DNA of 15,844 nucleotides from Butyriboletus loyo (Eukaryota; Basidiomycota; Agaricomycetes; Boletales; Boletaceae): positions 1 through 15,844 of the forward strand of contig JBBPSI010000396.1 of NCBI GenBank assembly GCA_038093515.1, written 5' to 3'. Below, in pieces: positions 1 through 9,362 of this stretch (positions are counted from its first letter, which is position 1; each line of letters starts with the position of its first letter). The notes under the pieces are model-generated. The model saw nothing but the letters and a program-made list of their open reading frames with translations. It searched no databases and was not told the DNA's origin. A program made the position numbers and the translations under genes.

Positions 1-853
1 AAGCCATTATGGATCACAATACCAATATTATAGTACTACCACCGAACCTTTTCCTTAATAAAGTTTCTCTTTCTTCTTCCTTTTATGATACCTTACAAAA
101 AGAATCCGAAAAAGAATCCGAAAAAGAAATACCTGGATTTTACTACAATACAGATCAATTTGTATTTATTAATGAAAAGAAAAAAGTCTTCATGCCTGAG
201 GCACTTAGGATACAATTACTTAATATCTGCCACGATTCACCGATAGCCAGACATTTGGGTCAGGCCCGAACAGCTCATCTTCTCACGCGACATTTCACAT
301 GGCCTGGTGTTACAAAAGACATCAAACATTATGTAGACAGCTGCCAAGCGTGTGCCCCCATGAAGGGTAAGCAAAATGCACTGGCAGGTAAATTATTACC
401 CCTTCCCATGGCTAGTCACCCCTGGGAAGACATCTCTGTTGATTTCATTACTGGACTTCCTGTTTCGAATGGCTTTGATGCCATTTGTACTATAGTCAAT
501 CGCTTCTCCAAGGAAGTCGTTTATGTCCCTTGTAAGATGACTACTTCTTCCAAGGAGTTAGCTATTATTTTTAGAGACAATGTTTGGTGCGTTCATGGAC
601 TTCCTTGTACTATAGTTTCGGATCGTGGATCCCAGTTTGTATCGGACTTCACCACGGAGCTTTGCAAGCTCCTCAGCATTTCCCAGAAAATCTCTACAGC
701 ATACCATCCCCAATCTGATGGCCAAACCGAACGGATAAATAGGGAGATGGAGCAATACTTACGTACCTATGTGGCTAAAAAACAAGAAATGTGGGCTGAT
801 TGGATCAAGATCACCCAGTTTAACCATAATAATTCTCTTACCACTGCCACAGG

Positions 854-1800
854 TGTTGTGCACCATCTTTCAATGGCGCACGCTCCAAGCCATCTCCTAA
901 GAGACAGCCCAAAACACTTGCAGGGCCCAAGCCTGTTCTGACATGTACTCGCAGGACACTACTCCTGGCGGAAGAACCAGTGAGCCAGAACCACTGATAC
1001 CACCTTACTACCAGAGATAGCAAAGTATACAAGTGATAAAGACTGGGGGATCCCAGGCTTCACCGGCCTTGTACTTATAGATTACAGAGAATGCGCACGG
1101 ACCAAGCTGTGCGTCATCCTTATCTATCTACTATAATATATAAGTACATAGTACGTTCCATGAGAGAGTTCTCAGGGAGCGGACATTAAAGATAGAAGCA
1201 TTCATGAGAGAGTTCTCATGAAGCGGAGATGAAAGGAATGGAAGCTGTCATGAGAGAGTTCTCACACAGCGGAGATGAAAAGAAGCAAGATCGATCTATC
1301 AAGATACAATCTGCCGAAAAGAGAAAGAAGACAGAAAGATCTATCAAGATACAATCTGTATGAAAGCGTCCGAGATCGAGATCCGAGGATCAAGACCTAT
1401 GAAGCAGTAATTAAAGGAATGGAAGATATACGGTGATTAAAGAAGAGCGGAACCAACGAGGATCACCGTATGGGGATAGATGAGATCGGGCAGACAAAGG
1501 AAACGTCTAAGTCCACGATCATGTAGAGAGAGGATTGTAACTAGTAGGGCTAGGGTTAACGATAGGGGAAACCCTAACTAAGAGGTCTACTAGTATGCAA
1601 CGATTGTCCCAGGATAGGACGTCACATGATGTGGCTTCCCACGGTCACGTGACTCTCATTGTAGGAAAAGGAAGAGAGAGTCCAAGTCTTTAAACGATGC
1701 GACTGGCTCTAGTGTTCAAGTGTAGTCCATATAGTACAAAGTGTAATAAAATGTTTGTAAAGTGTCTGTAAAGTTCTCGTGATATGATAGCATCATAACA
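854..1800 (-). mobile_element. Solo LTR D inside the integrase of element A
   Basis: A 947-bp segment begins TGTTGTGC and ends CATAACA. It is flanked by ACAGG (849-853) and ACGGG (1801-1805), a 5-bp target duplication with one mismatch. Read on the minus strand it starts TGTTATGATG and ends CACAACA, with the GGTCC-GTGCGCA box and a TATA-like CTATAAG in promoter order, so its sense strand is minus. There is no internal coding part, so it is a solo LTR left by LTR-LTR recombination. It contains a tandem repeat of about 45 bp (1159 to about 1382) and a hairpin with telomere-like CTAGGGTT/AACCCTAA arms (about 1540-1594). Confidence 0.9.
1159..1382. repeat. About 45-bp tandem repeat inside LTR D
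   Basis: CATGAGAGAGTTCTCA recurs at 1159, 1203 and 1249, and a second motif, GATCTATCAAGATACAATC, recurs at 1293 and 1338. The spacings are 44, 46, 44 and 45 bp, so five units share one period although they fall into two sequence subtypes. The first motif contains the palindrome TGAGAGAGTTCTCA (imperfect). Confidence 0.75.
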
Positions 1801-2527
1801 ACGGGTACTATTCCATTCTCTGTTACATGAAACTATTATCCTAGAGTTGGGTTTGAGAAGTCTTCCAATACATTAGCTGGAGATTTCGCACGCAGTGCTG
1901 GGAAAGCACATGCCGAGGTCAAAGAAGCATTGGAAGAAGCTCGCAAGTGCATGGTATCGCAGGCTGATAATAGACGATCGGATGCGCCCGATTACAAAAT
2001 TGGAGATAGTGTGTGGCTCAGTATGGAAAACTTGAAGTTGCCATACACTGCATGAAAACTCACGCAGCATTGGATTGGTCCTTATTGGATCAAGGCACTC
2101 AAGCCAAACGCTGTCGAACTTCAGCTGCCAAGCAGCATGTGGATTCATCCCGTAGTCAACATTTCTCGTGTTAAACCATACCAAGAAACCCTTGCAGGAC
2201 AGCCTGTCTTGCGTCCTGACCCAGTCAATGTCACGGATGAGGGATACTCGGAATTCGAGGTTGATTACATTGTCGCCTCCAGGATGAAATGTAGGAAGTT
2301 GGAGTATTTAGTGCACTGGCGGGGCTATGACGAAACAGATCGCACGTGGGAACCAGTATCCAATCTGGGCAATTCACAGGACGTAATCGCAGATTATCAC
2401 CATGCCCACCCTTCCGCCCCTCGCCCCCTTCGTGGCCTATCACTATTTGAATTTTCTTCATTATTTAAGGAGTACGGTCCTGAGCATGGAACTGCCTATC
2501 AAGGAACTCATCTGGAATATGAGTCCT

Positions 2528-2539
2528 AGGGGGGGGAAG
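2528..2539 (+). other. Polypurine tract of element A
   Basis: A purine run AGGGGGGGGAAG ends exactly at the first base of the 3' LTR (TGTTATAATT at 2540) and overlaps the last two bases of the pol stop codon. This is the expected place for the plus-strand primer of reverse transcription. Confidence 0.85.
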
Positions 2540-3029
2540 TGTTATAATTGTATCTCTTATAACAGACTTTATGTTCACACTTTGCCATATTTCTCTTTCA
2601 AAGGTCACGTGACTCAATGCACATGATCATGGGATTATACATGTGACCACAGGCTGACTAAGCATATGATGTCATGGTCCAGACTGGCCCAGACTCTATG
2701 ACATCATGCCTCATGTATTTAATCTCTGTTTACTTCTCTTCTTTTTGATCGCCGTCAACTTCTATTTAATCTCCGTCGACCCTGACTTCTTCTCGTATGT
2801 ACATGTATAGTAACTAGTCTCACGCACTGCTTGGTCTGTGCGCATTCCTCTGTAATATATAAAGGCTCGTGGTTTGGGCTAGGATTCCCTAGCTTTAACC
2901 ACTTGTCTTATTCGCTGGCAACAGTTGAGAGATTAAGGCTAAGAGCTATTCCTCATTACTTCGCCAGTTATTGTGTATAACTGCAAAAGTCGCAGAACTT
3001 TGTGTGTGATAACTCTCATTGTCGCAACA
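2540..3029 (+). mobile_element. 3' LTR of element A
   Basis: A 490-bp LTR begins TGTTATAATTG and ends GTCGCAACA, directly after pol and the polypurine tract. It contains TCACGTGA (2605-2612), the promoter box at 2833-2844 and TATATAAA at 2856-2863. The next five bases, GTTAC (3030-3034), should be the right copy of the target duplication; the left copy and the 5' LTR are outside the window. It is closely related to the solo LTR at 13302-13797. At its right end the sequence passes directly into the protease/pol frame of element B on the opposite strand, so A was inserted into B. Confidence 0.92.
2833..2863 (+). promoter_or_regulatory. LTR core promoter module, element A
   Basis: GGTCTGTGCGCA, 11 nt, then TATATAAA. 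Transcription would start shortly downstream and produce the retrotransposon RNA. The same arrangement occurs in all eight LTRs of the window. Confidence 0.7.
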
Positions 3030-3637
3030 GTTACTTTTCTGATAGGGTATGCCTCCCTTGCTGAAGCATCTACTCGCTTCTTCCAGAGCTTGGCAATTTT
3101 GGAGTCTGGATCCAAGTCCAGGTACTGTCCCAGGTAATGCTGGGCGACTGCCCTTGGCAAGTCATGTTGGGGTTTCTTTGCTAGATCTGGGAGATTGATA
3201 TGGCCTGTGGCCCAATCTATTACCAGGTTGGCTTCTCTTAACCATGGTAACCCCAGGATCATGTTTTCTTTTCCAATGTTGAGGATCAGAAAACTCTGTT
3301 CTTCCTCAGTTTCTCCAATCCTGATGGAGATAGTGACTTTGTGTTGGATGATTCCTCCTTGGTTGTTTGACCCATCCATGTTCTGCACACAGAGTGGCTT
3401 GGGTAGCCATTCCATCGGCAACTTGCTTTGCTTCACTAGATCACGGTCTATGAAGCATCCACTTGCGCCACTGTCCATCAGGGCAAATGTGTCGATGATT
3501 TGACCCCCTTCATGTGCGAATACAGAGACTGGAACACAAATTGATTGTGCATTGGGATTTGATAAAACTACAGGGGTGAGAGTATGGAGAGGCGAAGATA
3601 TTGAAACTTCCCTCTCTTTTAAAAATCCTTGGGCCAT
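3030..3637 (-). pseudogene. Element B: aspartic protease / start of pol, cut by element A
   Basis: On the minus strand an ATG at 3637 opens about 200 codons with a retropepsin-type active site, DSGASG (D55-S56-G57), and the second conserved strand ILGLPWL (residues 127-133). The protease processes the Gag-Pol polyprotein. An in-frame TGA lies just before this ATG, so in the intact element the region was probably entered from the gag frame and a frameshift or stop now separates them. The frame is broken at 3029/3030, where element A begins. Codons reading on into 2939-3029 are LTR sequence and not part of the protein. Reverse transcriptase, RNase H and integrase of B must lie beyond the insertion, outside the window. 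Confidence 0.88.
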
Positions 3638-3809
3638 GCTTCAGCCACTACTCCTGTTGCAACAGGTACTTTCCCTTCTTCATTGTTGAAACAGGCCTTG
3701 AGTACATTTAAGACATCATCTTGTTGGGTGCCTTGACCTTTCAGCTCAGACAGGTAGTCGATGAGCAGGGAGGACTTTGGTGTGGGGGGTGCAATGATGG
3801 CGGCACATG
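3638..3809 (-). pseudogene. Element B: C-terminal gag remnant, second part
   Basis: Read on the minus strand, this stretch continues the gag frame that ends at 4313 once solo LTR C1 and one ACATG copy are taken out. The joined frame reads through the LTR position without a stop and ends at a TAA near 3620, close to the protease ATG at 3637. It carries no motif I recognise. Its main value is as evidence that C1 landed in a formerly continuous gag gene. Confidence 0.6.
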
Positions 3810-4307
3810 TGTTGCGAAGGCAACATGCAGTCGAATGCTAGCTCGAATACCAAGCCACAAGCGGTCCACTACAGTTGCAGGTATAAGACTGGAGCTTCAA
3901 CTTAATCCTCAACTGTTGCCAGCAAATAGACAAGTGGTTAAAACTAGGGAATCCTAGTCTAACCACGAGCCTTTATACATTATACAGAGATGCGCACAGA
4001 CCATGCTGTGCGTGTGATGAACTACTATACATGGCTAGACTAAAGAAGAGAAGCGCAGCAGTGATTAACCACACGAGGCGCGGGGATCAAAAAGAAGAGA
4101 AGTAAACGGAGATTAAATACATGTGTTGTGATGTCATAGAGTCTAGGCCTGGTCTAGGCCATGACATCATATGCTTAGTCAGCAGGGGATCACATGTAAG
4201 TTCCCACGATCACATGTGCTATGTCACGTGACCTTTGAAGTTGAATGTTGGAGCAAAACGACTAAGTCCAAAATGAAGGTGTACAAATAAATGTTATGAT
4301 TATAACA
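3810..4307 (-). mobile_element. Solo LTR C1 inside gag of element B
   Basis: A 498-bp LTR reads TGTTATAATC...TTCGCAACA on the minus strand. It has a perfect 5-bp target duplication ACATG (3805-3809 and 4308-4312). It carries the promoter box (3992-4003), a TATA box (3973-3978, minus) and TCACGTGA (4224-4231). It is very similar to the solo LTR C2 at 8188-8706. It shares blocks with the A family, such as the region around GCTGACTAAGCATATGATGT, but the 3' ends differ. Confidence 0.95.
3973..4003 (-). promoter_or_regulatory. LTR core promoter module, C1
   Basis: On the minus strand GGTCTGTGCGCA precedes a TATAAA, with the dyad GCACAG-N6-CTGTGC at 3995-4012. Confidence 0.65.
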
Positions 4308-4312
4308 ACATG

Positions 4313-5436
4313 CACGTTGTGGGTTACGAGGGGGACAAGGAGCCTCGAGGACCTCAGGAGTTCTGTCCATTGCGAGGGGAGCATGGATGGTTTGAGGATT
4401 GGCAGCCAACTTGGTGTCATACAAAGCATTTGTTCTGCTTCATGTGCTCCGCACATTGTACAGGAGTAAGTCAGATGGCATCTATGTCCATCATGTTAGG
4501 GTCCATTCAGCTGGATGAGGCCTTGGAGGAGGATGAGAAGGTGGGGATATATCGTTTTCTGGCACAGAGGTCATCAATCCTTTTGTGCTGTGCGTGGAAG
4601 GCAGAGGCTTTATCAGCCCATCCATGGAGAGTGGTGAGGACTTTCTTGCATGAGAGGACTGCTTTGGCAAGGCAAGGGTCAAGACCTCTAATGAACCACT
4701 CTATCAATGCCTTCTTGTCACTGATCCCAGATTTGGCTGTGAGGAGCTGGAACTCCATGACATAGGTGTTGTACCTGTCCTTATGGTTGCTTTTGTTCTG
4801 GGTGAGGTTCCCCAGATCAATGTGGGTGCCTTCTCCTATGTCAAAGGGATGGAAGACCCTTTCAAAGTCCTTGCAGACCGTTTTGAACTCCTTCTGGTGC
4901 TCTGTGGGGTTTCTGTCGAGGTTGAGGCTCATCCAACCTTTGGAAAACATCTTTCCTTTCCCTTCACTCATCTTGGTTAGAAGGGTGCCAATCATTGACT
5001 TATCATCTGGGAACGCTATGGGATTCATTTCGAAGTATGTGCGCATGGTGAGGAGCCATCGGGAGGCATCCTCATTCAACCTGGAGAAGTCCTTGGGAAT
5101 GGTGTTCTTCCTTTCACTAGACATGTCATTGTTATTGTCATCGGGGAAGGGTGCGGGAGGGTAATACAGTGGGGATGGGGAATGAGAGATGTGGGGGGTT
5201 CTGTCAAGGTAGTTGCTGTTATAGTCGTCATCGTCAGGTGCTTGTTCAGACCCTTGCCCTAGGCCCTGGTCCTTGGGTTGATAAGAGGGTTCAGGGTTAG
5301 ACTGGGGCTGAGGGTCTGATCGGGCAGGAGAGTGGGGTGGTGACAGGTTGTCAACAACAATGGGTTCCGGTTCGGGGGATGGAATGCGGAAAGAGCAACC
5401 AACACATCTTGAGTGTGGGGTGGTAATGGTGGGCAA
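4313..5436 (-). pseudogene. Element B: gag (capsid-like) of a Ty3/Gypsy retrotransposon
   Basis: The minus strand encodes a Pro/Ser/Asp-rich N-terminus (about 5124-5436) and then a capsid-like retrotransposon gag domain. Recognisable stretches are SRWLLTMRTYF, KMSEGKGKMF and a helical segment around EWFIRGLD. A serine-rich linker follows, then a degenerate zinc-knuckle-like stretch CFVCHQVGC near 4395-4425 in another frame. No ATG opens the long frame: its first in-frame ATG is at 5124, so the original start is probably mutated. A TGA at 4507-4509 and a change of frame follow, so gag is broken. It lies just inside the 5' LTR (5494-5909), as expected. Confidence 0.85.
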
Positions 5437-5493
5437 GAGGGGAGGGCAGCTTTACTGCTGAGAAGCAGAAGCGAGGTAAAGATCTAGTTCTTT

Positions 5494-5909
5494 TGTTATG
5501 CTGGGCACTAACAACTAGAACACTAGGTGGCACTCTGGAGTAGCTGCAGGACTCTTGGAGACTTGTTCTCAGACTATGTCTTAGTGCGCACACTAAGAGT
5601 CTGGAGTGAAACTAATTGCTAGCAGGTTACTGCATAGAACTAGATAAGTTACAAGTGTATGGAATCTGGGTTTATATACTGTAAGGGTCTGCGCACAGAC
5701 CATGACCCTAATTGGGTCATGAGAGTCATAAAGACTAAAGAGGACGGAATACTCTAGAAGATTCTGGAGTATGAAGGAAACAGTGTCCAGGCACGGGAAA
5801 TGGTGACTAAGCTGAACAGTCGCACCATTCAAAGAATAATAGGCGAAGCCTAGGAGAGAACGGTAGTCCAAATGGTAGGGGAGAAAAAAGGTAGTCCACT
5901 ACCATAACA
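5494..5909 (-). mobile_element. 5' LTR of element B
   Basis: A 416-bp LTR reads TGTTATGGTAG...GCATAACA on the minus strand, immediately upstream of the gag region. The promoter box is at 5690-5701 with a TATA box at 5671-5679 (minus). It lacks the CACGTG palindrome. The five bases outside it, TGAAA (5910-5914), should be one target copy; the other is beyond the left end of the window. The minus-strand sequence just inside (5470-5493) does not begin with TGG, so I could not assign a standard tRNA primer site. The LTR directly interrupts the exon of the gene at 5910-7015. Confidence 0.88.
5671..5701 (-). promoter_or_regulatory. LTR core promoter module, element B
   Basis: On the minus strand GGTCTGTGCGCA is followed by GTATATAAA about 10 nt on. 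The left half of the dyad is absent. Confidence 0.65.
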
Positions 5910-7015
5910 TGAAAAGCACTCATTTGCCAACTCGAGGCATGCAGCATGTCCTTTTTTTCCCATACTCCATCCAACCTTCTGGAACATGTCATTGACGATG
6001 GAAGCACAGGCATATGTAATGATTTCTTGGATTTCTAACTTGAAGTCCTTGATCAACCAATTGCCTTGTTGGTGAGTGCCGCGAGGTATGCAAAACCTCT
6101 TTGAGCAGGAAACTGAGACAGTATTGTTGTTGTTGTTGTTGTTGTTGTCATTGAATGTGTCATAATGGGCAGTTTGAGACAGTTGGCTGTTCATGTATAT
6201 GGATGTACTACAAGAAGAAACACTTTTTGAGTAAGGTGTATTGCAGAATGTGTGAAGCTGGGTTTGGGATGGCAGTCTTGAAGTACCATGCTGGCTCTGG
6301 TGTTGTTCGAGAACACCTGTCTGATTGCTGGATGCCTGTTACACAAATGATCTAGTATATGTATAGACTTGGAGAATGCAGTTTCCTTACCTGAAACATG
6401 GCCACCACTGCATGGAGCCTTACTGAGACATTGTCCTTGGTGGCAGGAGGTGAGTGAGTAGGGAGCTGCAGTAGGTAATATTCTTGAGTTTTGGATATTT
6501 GACAAGGGGGTGGGTATTGCCAATTCTGGCCAAAGGAACCACCTAATGCAAACAAGTCGTGGTTGCCAGTAGCTGAGGCAACCCAATTCTGGGTAGCACT
6601 CATTGGTTGACCACCTAATACAAATCAATACCATTGAGAAATAGAACAAAAAGTATCTCACTGCTCACATCACCACTTGCATCACCATAATTCTGGTCTG
6701 TGAATAGTACCTCTTCTTCTGGCTCAATGTTGAACAAGGGGGTACCCTGGGCAGTATATGGGGGGTTGTGAACATTGGCGGATACTGGTGGCCCATGGTA
6801 TGAAAGTGGCTGAAAAGAAGGTAGTGGATTACTGCCAACAGTAGTAGTGTGACCACAGCCATGAGTTCTGCCATGACTACGACCCCTTCCACGAGTCCAA
6901 CCACCTGTACCTTGCAGTTAATCACTTTAGTGTACAGACATTAAAAAAATACTTATGATTTGAAGCCATTTGATGATAGGACTACTGGAGAATAATTGCG
7001 CTTTTTACCTGCCAT
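5910..7015 (-). pseudogene. Spliced protein of unknown function, 3' part removed by element B
   Basis: A minus-strand gene model fits in frame through four exons: 7015-7009 (ATG GCA G), 6904-6674 (or from 6910), 6614-6391 and 6335-5910. The introns are about 104, 59 and 55 nt with GT...AG ends. The last is clearest (GTAAGG...TAACAG). The first can use either of two acceptors six bases apart without frame change. The second uses a weaker GTGATG donor, because the better GTGAGC donor six bases on leads to a stop. The product, about 296 residues, starts with an RGRGR-type basic stretch. It continues Gln/Asn/Ser/Pro-rich with a run of eight Asn, and ends in what looks like the start of a helical domain (IKDFKLEIQEIITYA). 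I do not recognise the family. The frame stops being its own at 5910, where the LTR of element B begins. Confidence 0.6.
6129..6148. repeat. Trinucleotide (GTT)n microsatellite coding an Asn run
   Basis: GTT repeated about seven times on the plus strand reads as AAC codons on the minus strand. It encodes the poly-Asn stretch of the truncated gene. Length polymorphism is likely. Confidence 0.85.
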
Positions 7016-7339
7016 CCTCACCCCCACACATTTTATACAGCATGGTACATGCTATCCTATGAGATGATCAATAGAGTTCTACTGCAGTCATGATTTCAAT
7101 ACCAGCTCCAAGTTCCTGGAGTTTAGGGCCTGGATCACCCCATAGGATGTCATACATTCATGTTGCATAGGTTGTATGAGATTGTGGCAGTTTCATGTGT
7201 GTTTGAAGACATAATTGGCAGTTAGGAAAAGTTCCCACTCCTAAATCATGGCTGTACAATGCTTGTACATTTGACACAGTCTTAGCTTACACATGATAAG
7301 GGTACACAATATCAGATATACTTGATACAAAGTGAAGAG
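7016..7339. other. Non-coding spacer
   Basis: No gene, RNA or repeat could be recognised here. It lies between the start of the truncated minus-strand gene and the next minus-strand reading frame, so it should hold the promoter of the former and the 3' end of the latter. No clear TATA box stands out. Confidence 0.4.
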
Positions 7340-7723
7340 TTATGGACAACAGGGGGAGGGGGGAAAGGGGGAAGGAGAAGGAGAAGGGGACTTAGATTTG
7401 ACACTAGACTCTGAAGCATTGTTGTCCTCCCAATGTACTTCAGCAGGAAAAAGCCTGACCTGCTGCCCTAAGACACCCATTCCACTACTACTTAGCATGT
7501 GCCTCACTTCTCCAACCTGCCATTCAGCCCTCTTCCGAATGACTATGGCCTCTTCAAGCTCATCTGCTGCAATTGTACGCATCATATTGAGTTCACAAAC
7601 GTGTAGACAGCGATACTTTTCACAGGCAACAAAAACATCATGGCTTGCCCATGCAAGTTCTAGCATATGGAATGCATGTAGATCTTCAACTTCTTGAGAT
7701 CCTGTGGCCAATGTCTGGTGCAT
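7340..7723 (-). CDS. Hypothetical helical protein with Ser-Pro tail
   Basis: A 127-codon minus-strand frame begins at an ATG at 7723, with an in-frame stop two codons upstream. Residues about 10-85 are rich in Ala, Glu, Leu and Arg and look helical, possibly coiled coil (LEEAIVIRKRAEWQVGEVRH). The C-terminus is a Ser-Pro repeat, SKSPSPSPSPFPPSP, encoded by a purine/pyrimidine-asymmetric stretch. The composition is protein-like and I judge it more likely real than chance. It may be an exon of a longer gene with the frame at 7853-8050, but I found no donor/acceptor pair with strong signals that keeps both frames. The function is unknown. Confidence 0.45.
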   Translation of the reverse strand: MHQTLATGSQEVEDLHAFHMLELAWASHDVFVACEKYRCLHVCELNMMRTIAADELEEAIVIRKRAEWQVGEVRHMLSSSGMGVLGQQVRLFPAEVHWEDNNASESSVKSKSPSPSPSPFPPSPCCP

Positions 7724-7852
7724 GAATCAATCAACTATAAAAAAAAGGCGACTGTATACTGTATGTACAGTGGTCACAATGATCTTTGCCTTTTTGTGTG
7801 GTCATCTACCATCTGCATCGTCTGATGGTAGAGAGAATTGGAAGCATGGTCA

Positions 7853-8050
7853 CTTCTGAGGCGTGCTGGCAAAGACTTTGAAGGGGGTTTCTGTCACAGA
7901 ATACTCCTCTGGTTTCAATGAGGGGGGACTAGTTGGCTGAGGTTCCAATGACTTCACTGGGCTGGTGCAAAGGACTGATTCCGAAGGTGGCATTTCAATA
8001 GACAAGCAGGGTGCTCCATCTGGGGCTTGAGGGGACATGATAGCAGCCAA
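7853..8050 (-). CDS. Hypothetical Pro/Ser-rich reading frame, possible first exon
   Basis: This 66-codon minus-strand frame starts at an ATG at 8050; a second ATG follows four codons later. It is rich in Pro, Ser and Glu with no recognisable domain. It ends at a TGA overlapping a possible GTGACC donor, so it may be a first exon that splices towards 7723, but the phases do not match at the obvious acceptor. It lies divergently from the transposase gene on the plus strand, whose start was less than 700 bp away before LTR C2 arrived. Confidence 0.3.
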
Positions 8051-8187
8051 AAGGTGGGCTGTTGTGTTTCATGTGGTAACCCTAACCCTATGGTCATGGC
8101 TACAATGTGCAGACTAATCCATCAATGCGCCATGCTCAACTCAAACATTAACTCACACTTTTCTGGCTCTCTTTCCTATGCTACTGC

Positions 8188-8706
8188 TGTTATAATCATA
8201 ACATTTTCGTACACTTTCATTGTTTGGACTTAGTTGTTTCACTTCAACTTTCACTTTCAAAGGTCACGTGACATAGCGCACATGATCATGGGAACTTACA
8301 TGTGATCCCATGCTGACTAAGCATATGATGTCATGGCCTAGACCAGGCCTAGACTCTATGACATCACAACACATGTATTTAATCTCTGTTTACTTCTCTT
8401 CTTTTTGATCCCCGCGCCTCGTGTGGTTAATCACTGCTGTGCTTCTCTTCTTTAGTCTAGCCATGTATAGTAGTTCATCTCATGCACAGCATGGTCTGTG
8501 CACATCTCTGTATAATATATAAAGGCTCGTGGTTAGACTAGGATTCCCTAGTTTTAACCACTTGTCTATTCACTGGCAACAGTTGAGGATTAAATTGAAG
8601 CTCCAGTCTTATACCTGCCAGGTACTTGTGTATACCTGCAACTGTAGTGGACCGCCTGTGGCTCAGTATTCGCACTAGCATTCGACTGTGCGTTGCCTTC
8701 GCAACA
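8188..8706 (+). mobile_element. Solo LTR C2 directly upstream of the transposase start codon
   Basis: A 519-bp LTR runs from TGTTATAATC to TTCGCAACA with a perfect target duplication ACTGC (8183-8187 and 8707-8711). TCACGTGA is at 8264-8271, the promoter box at 8493-8504 and TATATAAA at 8516-8523. It is the same family as C1 (3810-4307), with a short extra stretch near 8619-8640. Its sense strand is the same as that of the transposase gene, whose ATG is at 8713. Confidence 0.95.
8493..8523 (+). promoter_or_regulatory. LTR core promoter module, C2
   Basis: GGTCTGTGCACA, 11 nt, then TATATAAA. A dyad GCACAG-N6-CTGTGC covers 8484-8501. It points towards the transposase ATG, 190 bp downstream. 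Confidence 0.7.
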
Positions 8707-8932
8707 ACTGCCATGGCTCATGGTCTAATCAATACAATCTCACCTCAAGTAAACCCTGACCTCACCTGCCCCTGCTACTCAGGGATGTTTCCTAATGGTA
8801 ATGCTGTTGTCTGCCATCTATCTGAGCCTGGGCCCTGCAGAGAGTGGCTTACTCAGGCCCTTCCAAACATGGAATCCACTGATCTATGACCTGGGGATGA
8901 CTATAGTGATGACCCTGAGGCTGCACAAGATG

Positions 8933-8982
8933 GTATATAACTTATCCTATGTCAATATCTTCATCTAACCATGAAATCACAG
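8933..8982 (+). other. Intron 1 of the Plavaka-like transposase
   Basis: This 50-nt intron begins GTATAT and ends ATCACAG, with CTAAC at 8965-8969. Removing it joins exon 1 (phase 1) to the acidic stretch DDNYDFNCPFDDD without a stop, whereas reading through gives a TAA. It supports a basidiomycete-style gene structure. Confidence 0.75.
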
Positions 8983-9362
8983 TTGATGATAACTATGATT
9001 TCAATTGCCCCTTTGACGATGACAATGAGGTAGTAGACAATTCTCAAGCACAAGCGATTGGTGATGGCACTGATGGGGCCCTATATCAAGCACATTTACT
9101 GGTGCCATCCCCCACCTCATTACCTTCCAGTGCTCACAGTAATACACACTGTACACAACTTTACCATCCAAATAAGGGGCATTCTCAGCCAGGTGGCCTG
9201 AACCATCTTCAACAAATGGACCATGATGAGTATGCACACATTCATGATACTGAAAACATCTATTATCCATTTGCATCAAAGAGTGAGTGGGAACTAGCCA
9301 ACTGGCTCTCAAGTGGTGCATTGTCTCAAAAGGAGATTGATCATTACCTACAATTGCAATGT

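Larger units (their letters stand above)
1..2529 (+). pseudogene. Element A: Ty3/Gypsy chromovirus pol (integrase + chromodomain), interrupted
   Basis: This is the 3' end of a retrotransposon polyprotein; the frame is open at the window start, at the end of the RNase H region. The integrase shows an HHCC zinc-binding region (about nt 220-365). It also shows a complete catalytic triad, D145 (nt 441), D205 (nt 621) and E241 (nt 729) counted from the ATG at 9, with 35 residues between the last two as is normal for retroviral-type integrases. The frame is broken at 853 by solo LTR D and resumes at 1806; removing the LTR with one target copy rejoins it exactly. Downstream lies a chromodomain (about 2245-2400, with EYLVHWRGY and TWEP), which in chromoviruses targets insertion to marked chromatin. 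Two in-frame TGA codons (1828 and 2053), probably from TGG, show it is inactive. The normal stop is TAG at 2527. Confidence 0.93.

Noticed and set aside
2939..3029. Continuation of the element B protease frame into the LTR of element A
   Set aside because: The codons past 3030 are LTR sequence; the frame is open there by chance.
4310..5164. Long plus-strand reading frames of 151 and 132 codons
   Set aside because: They are antisense to the gag region of element B, which has recognisable domain sequence on the minus strand.
5470..5493. Primer-binding site of element B
   Set aside because: The sequence just inside the LTR does not start with TGG and matches no tRNA end I know; a half-tRNA or self-priming mechanism is possible but unsupported.
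5910..6200. Assignment of the truncated gene to the fungal DUF6532 family
   Set aside because: The style (basic low-complexity N-terminus and a helical start) is reminiscent, but I could not match any diagnostic motif.
7718..7852. An intron joining the 7853-8050 and 7340-7723 frames
   Set aside because: The GTGACC donor gives phase 2, while the CACCAG acceptor needs phase 0; no alternative pair had convincing signals.
8077..8090. Telomere-like TAACCCTAACCCTA, and similar CTAGGGTT/AACCCTAA near 1550-1577
   Set aside because: Only about two repeat units each, embedded in other sequence; too short to indicate a telomere or a healed break.
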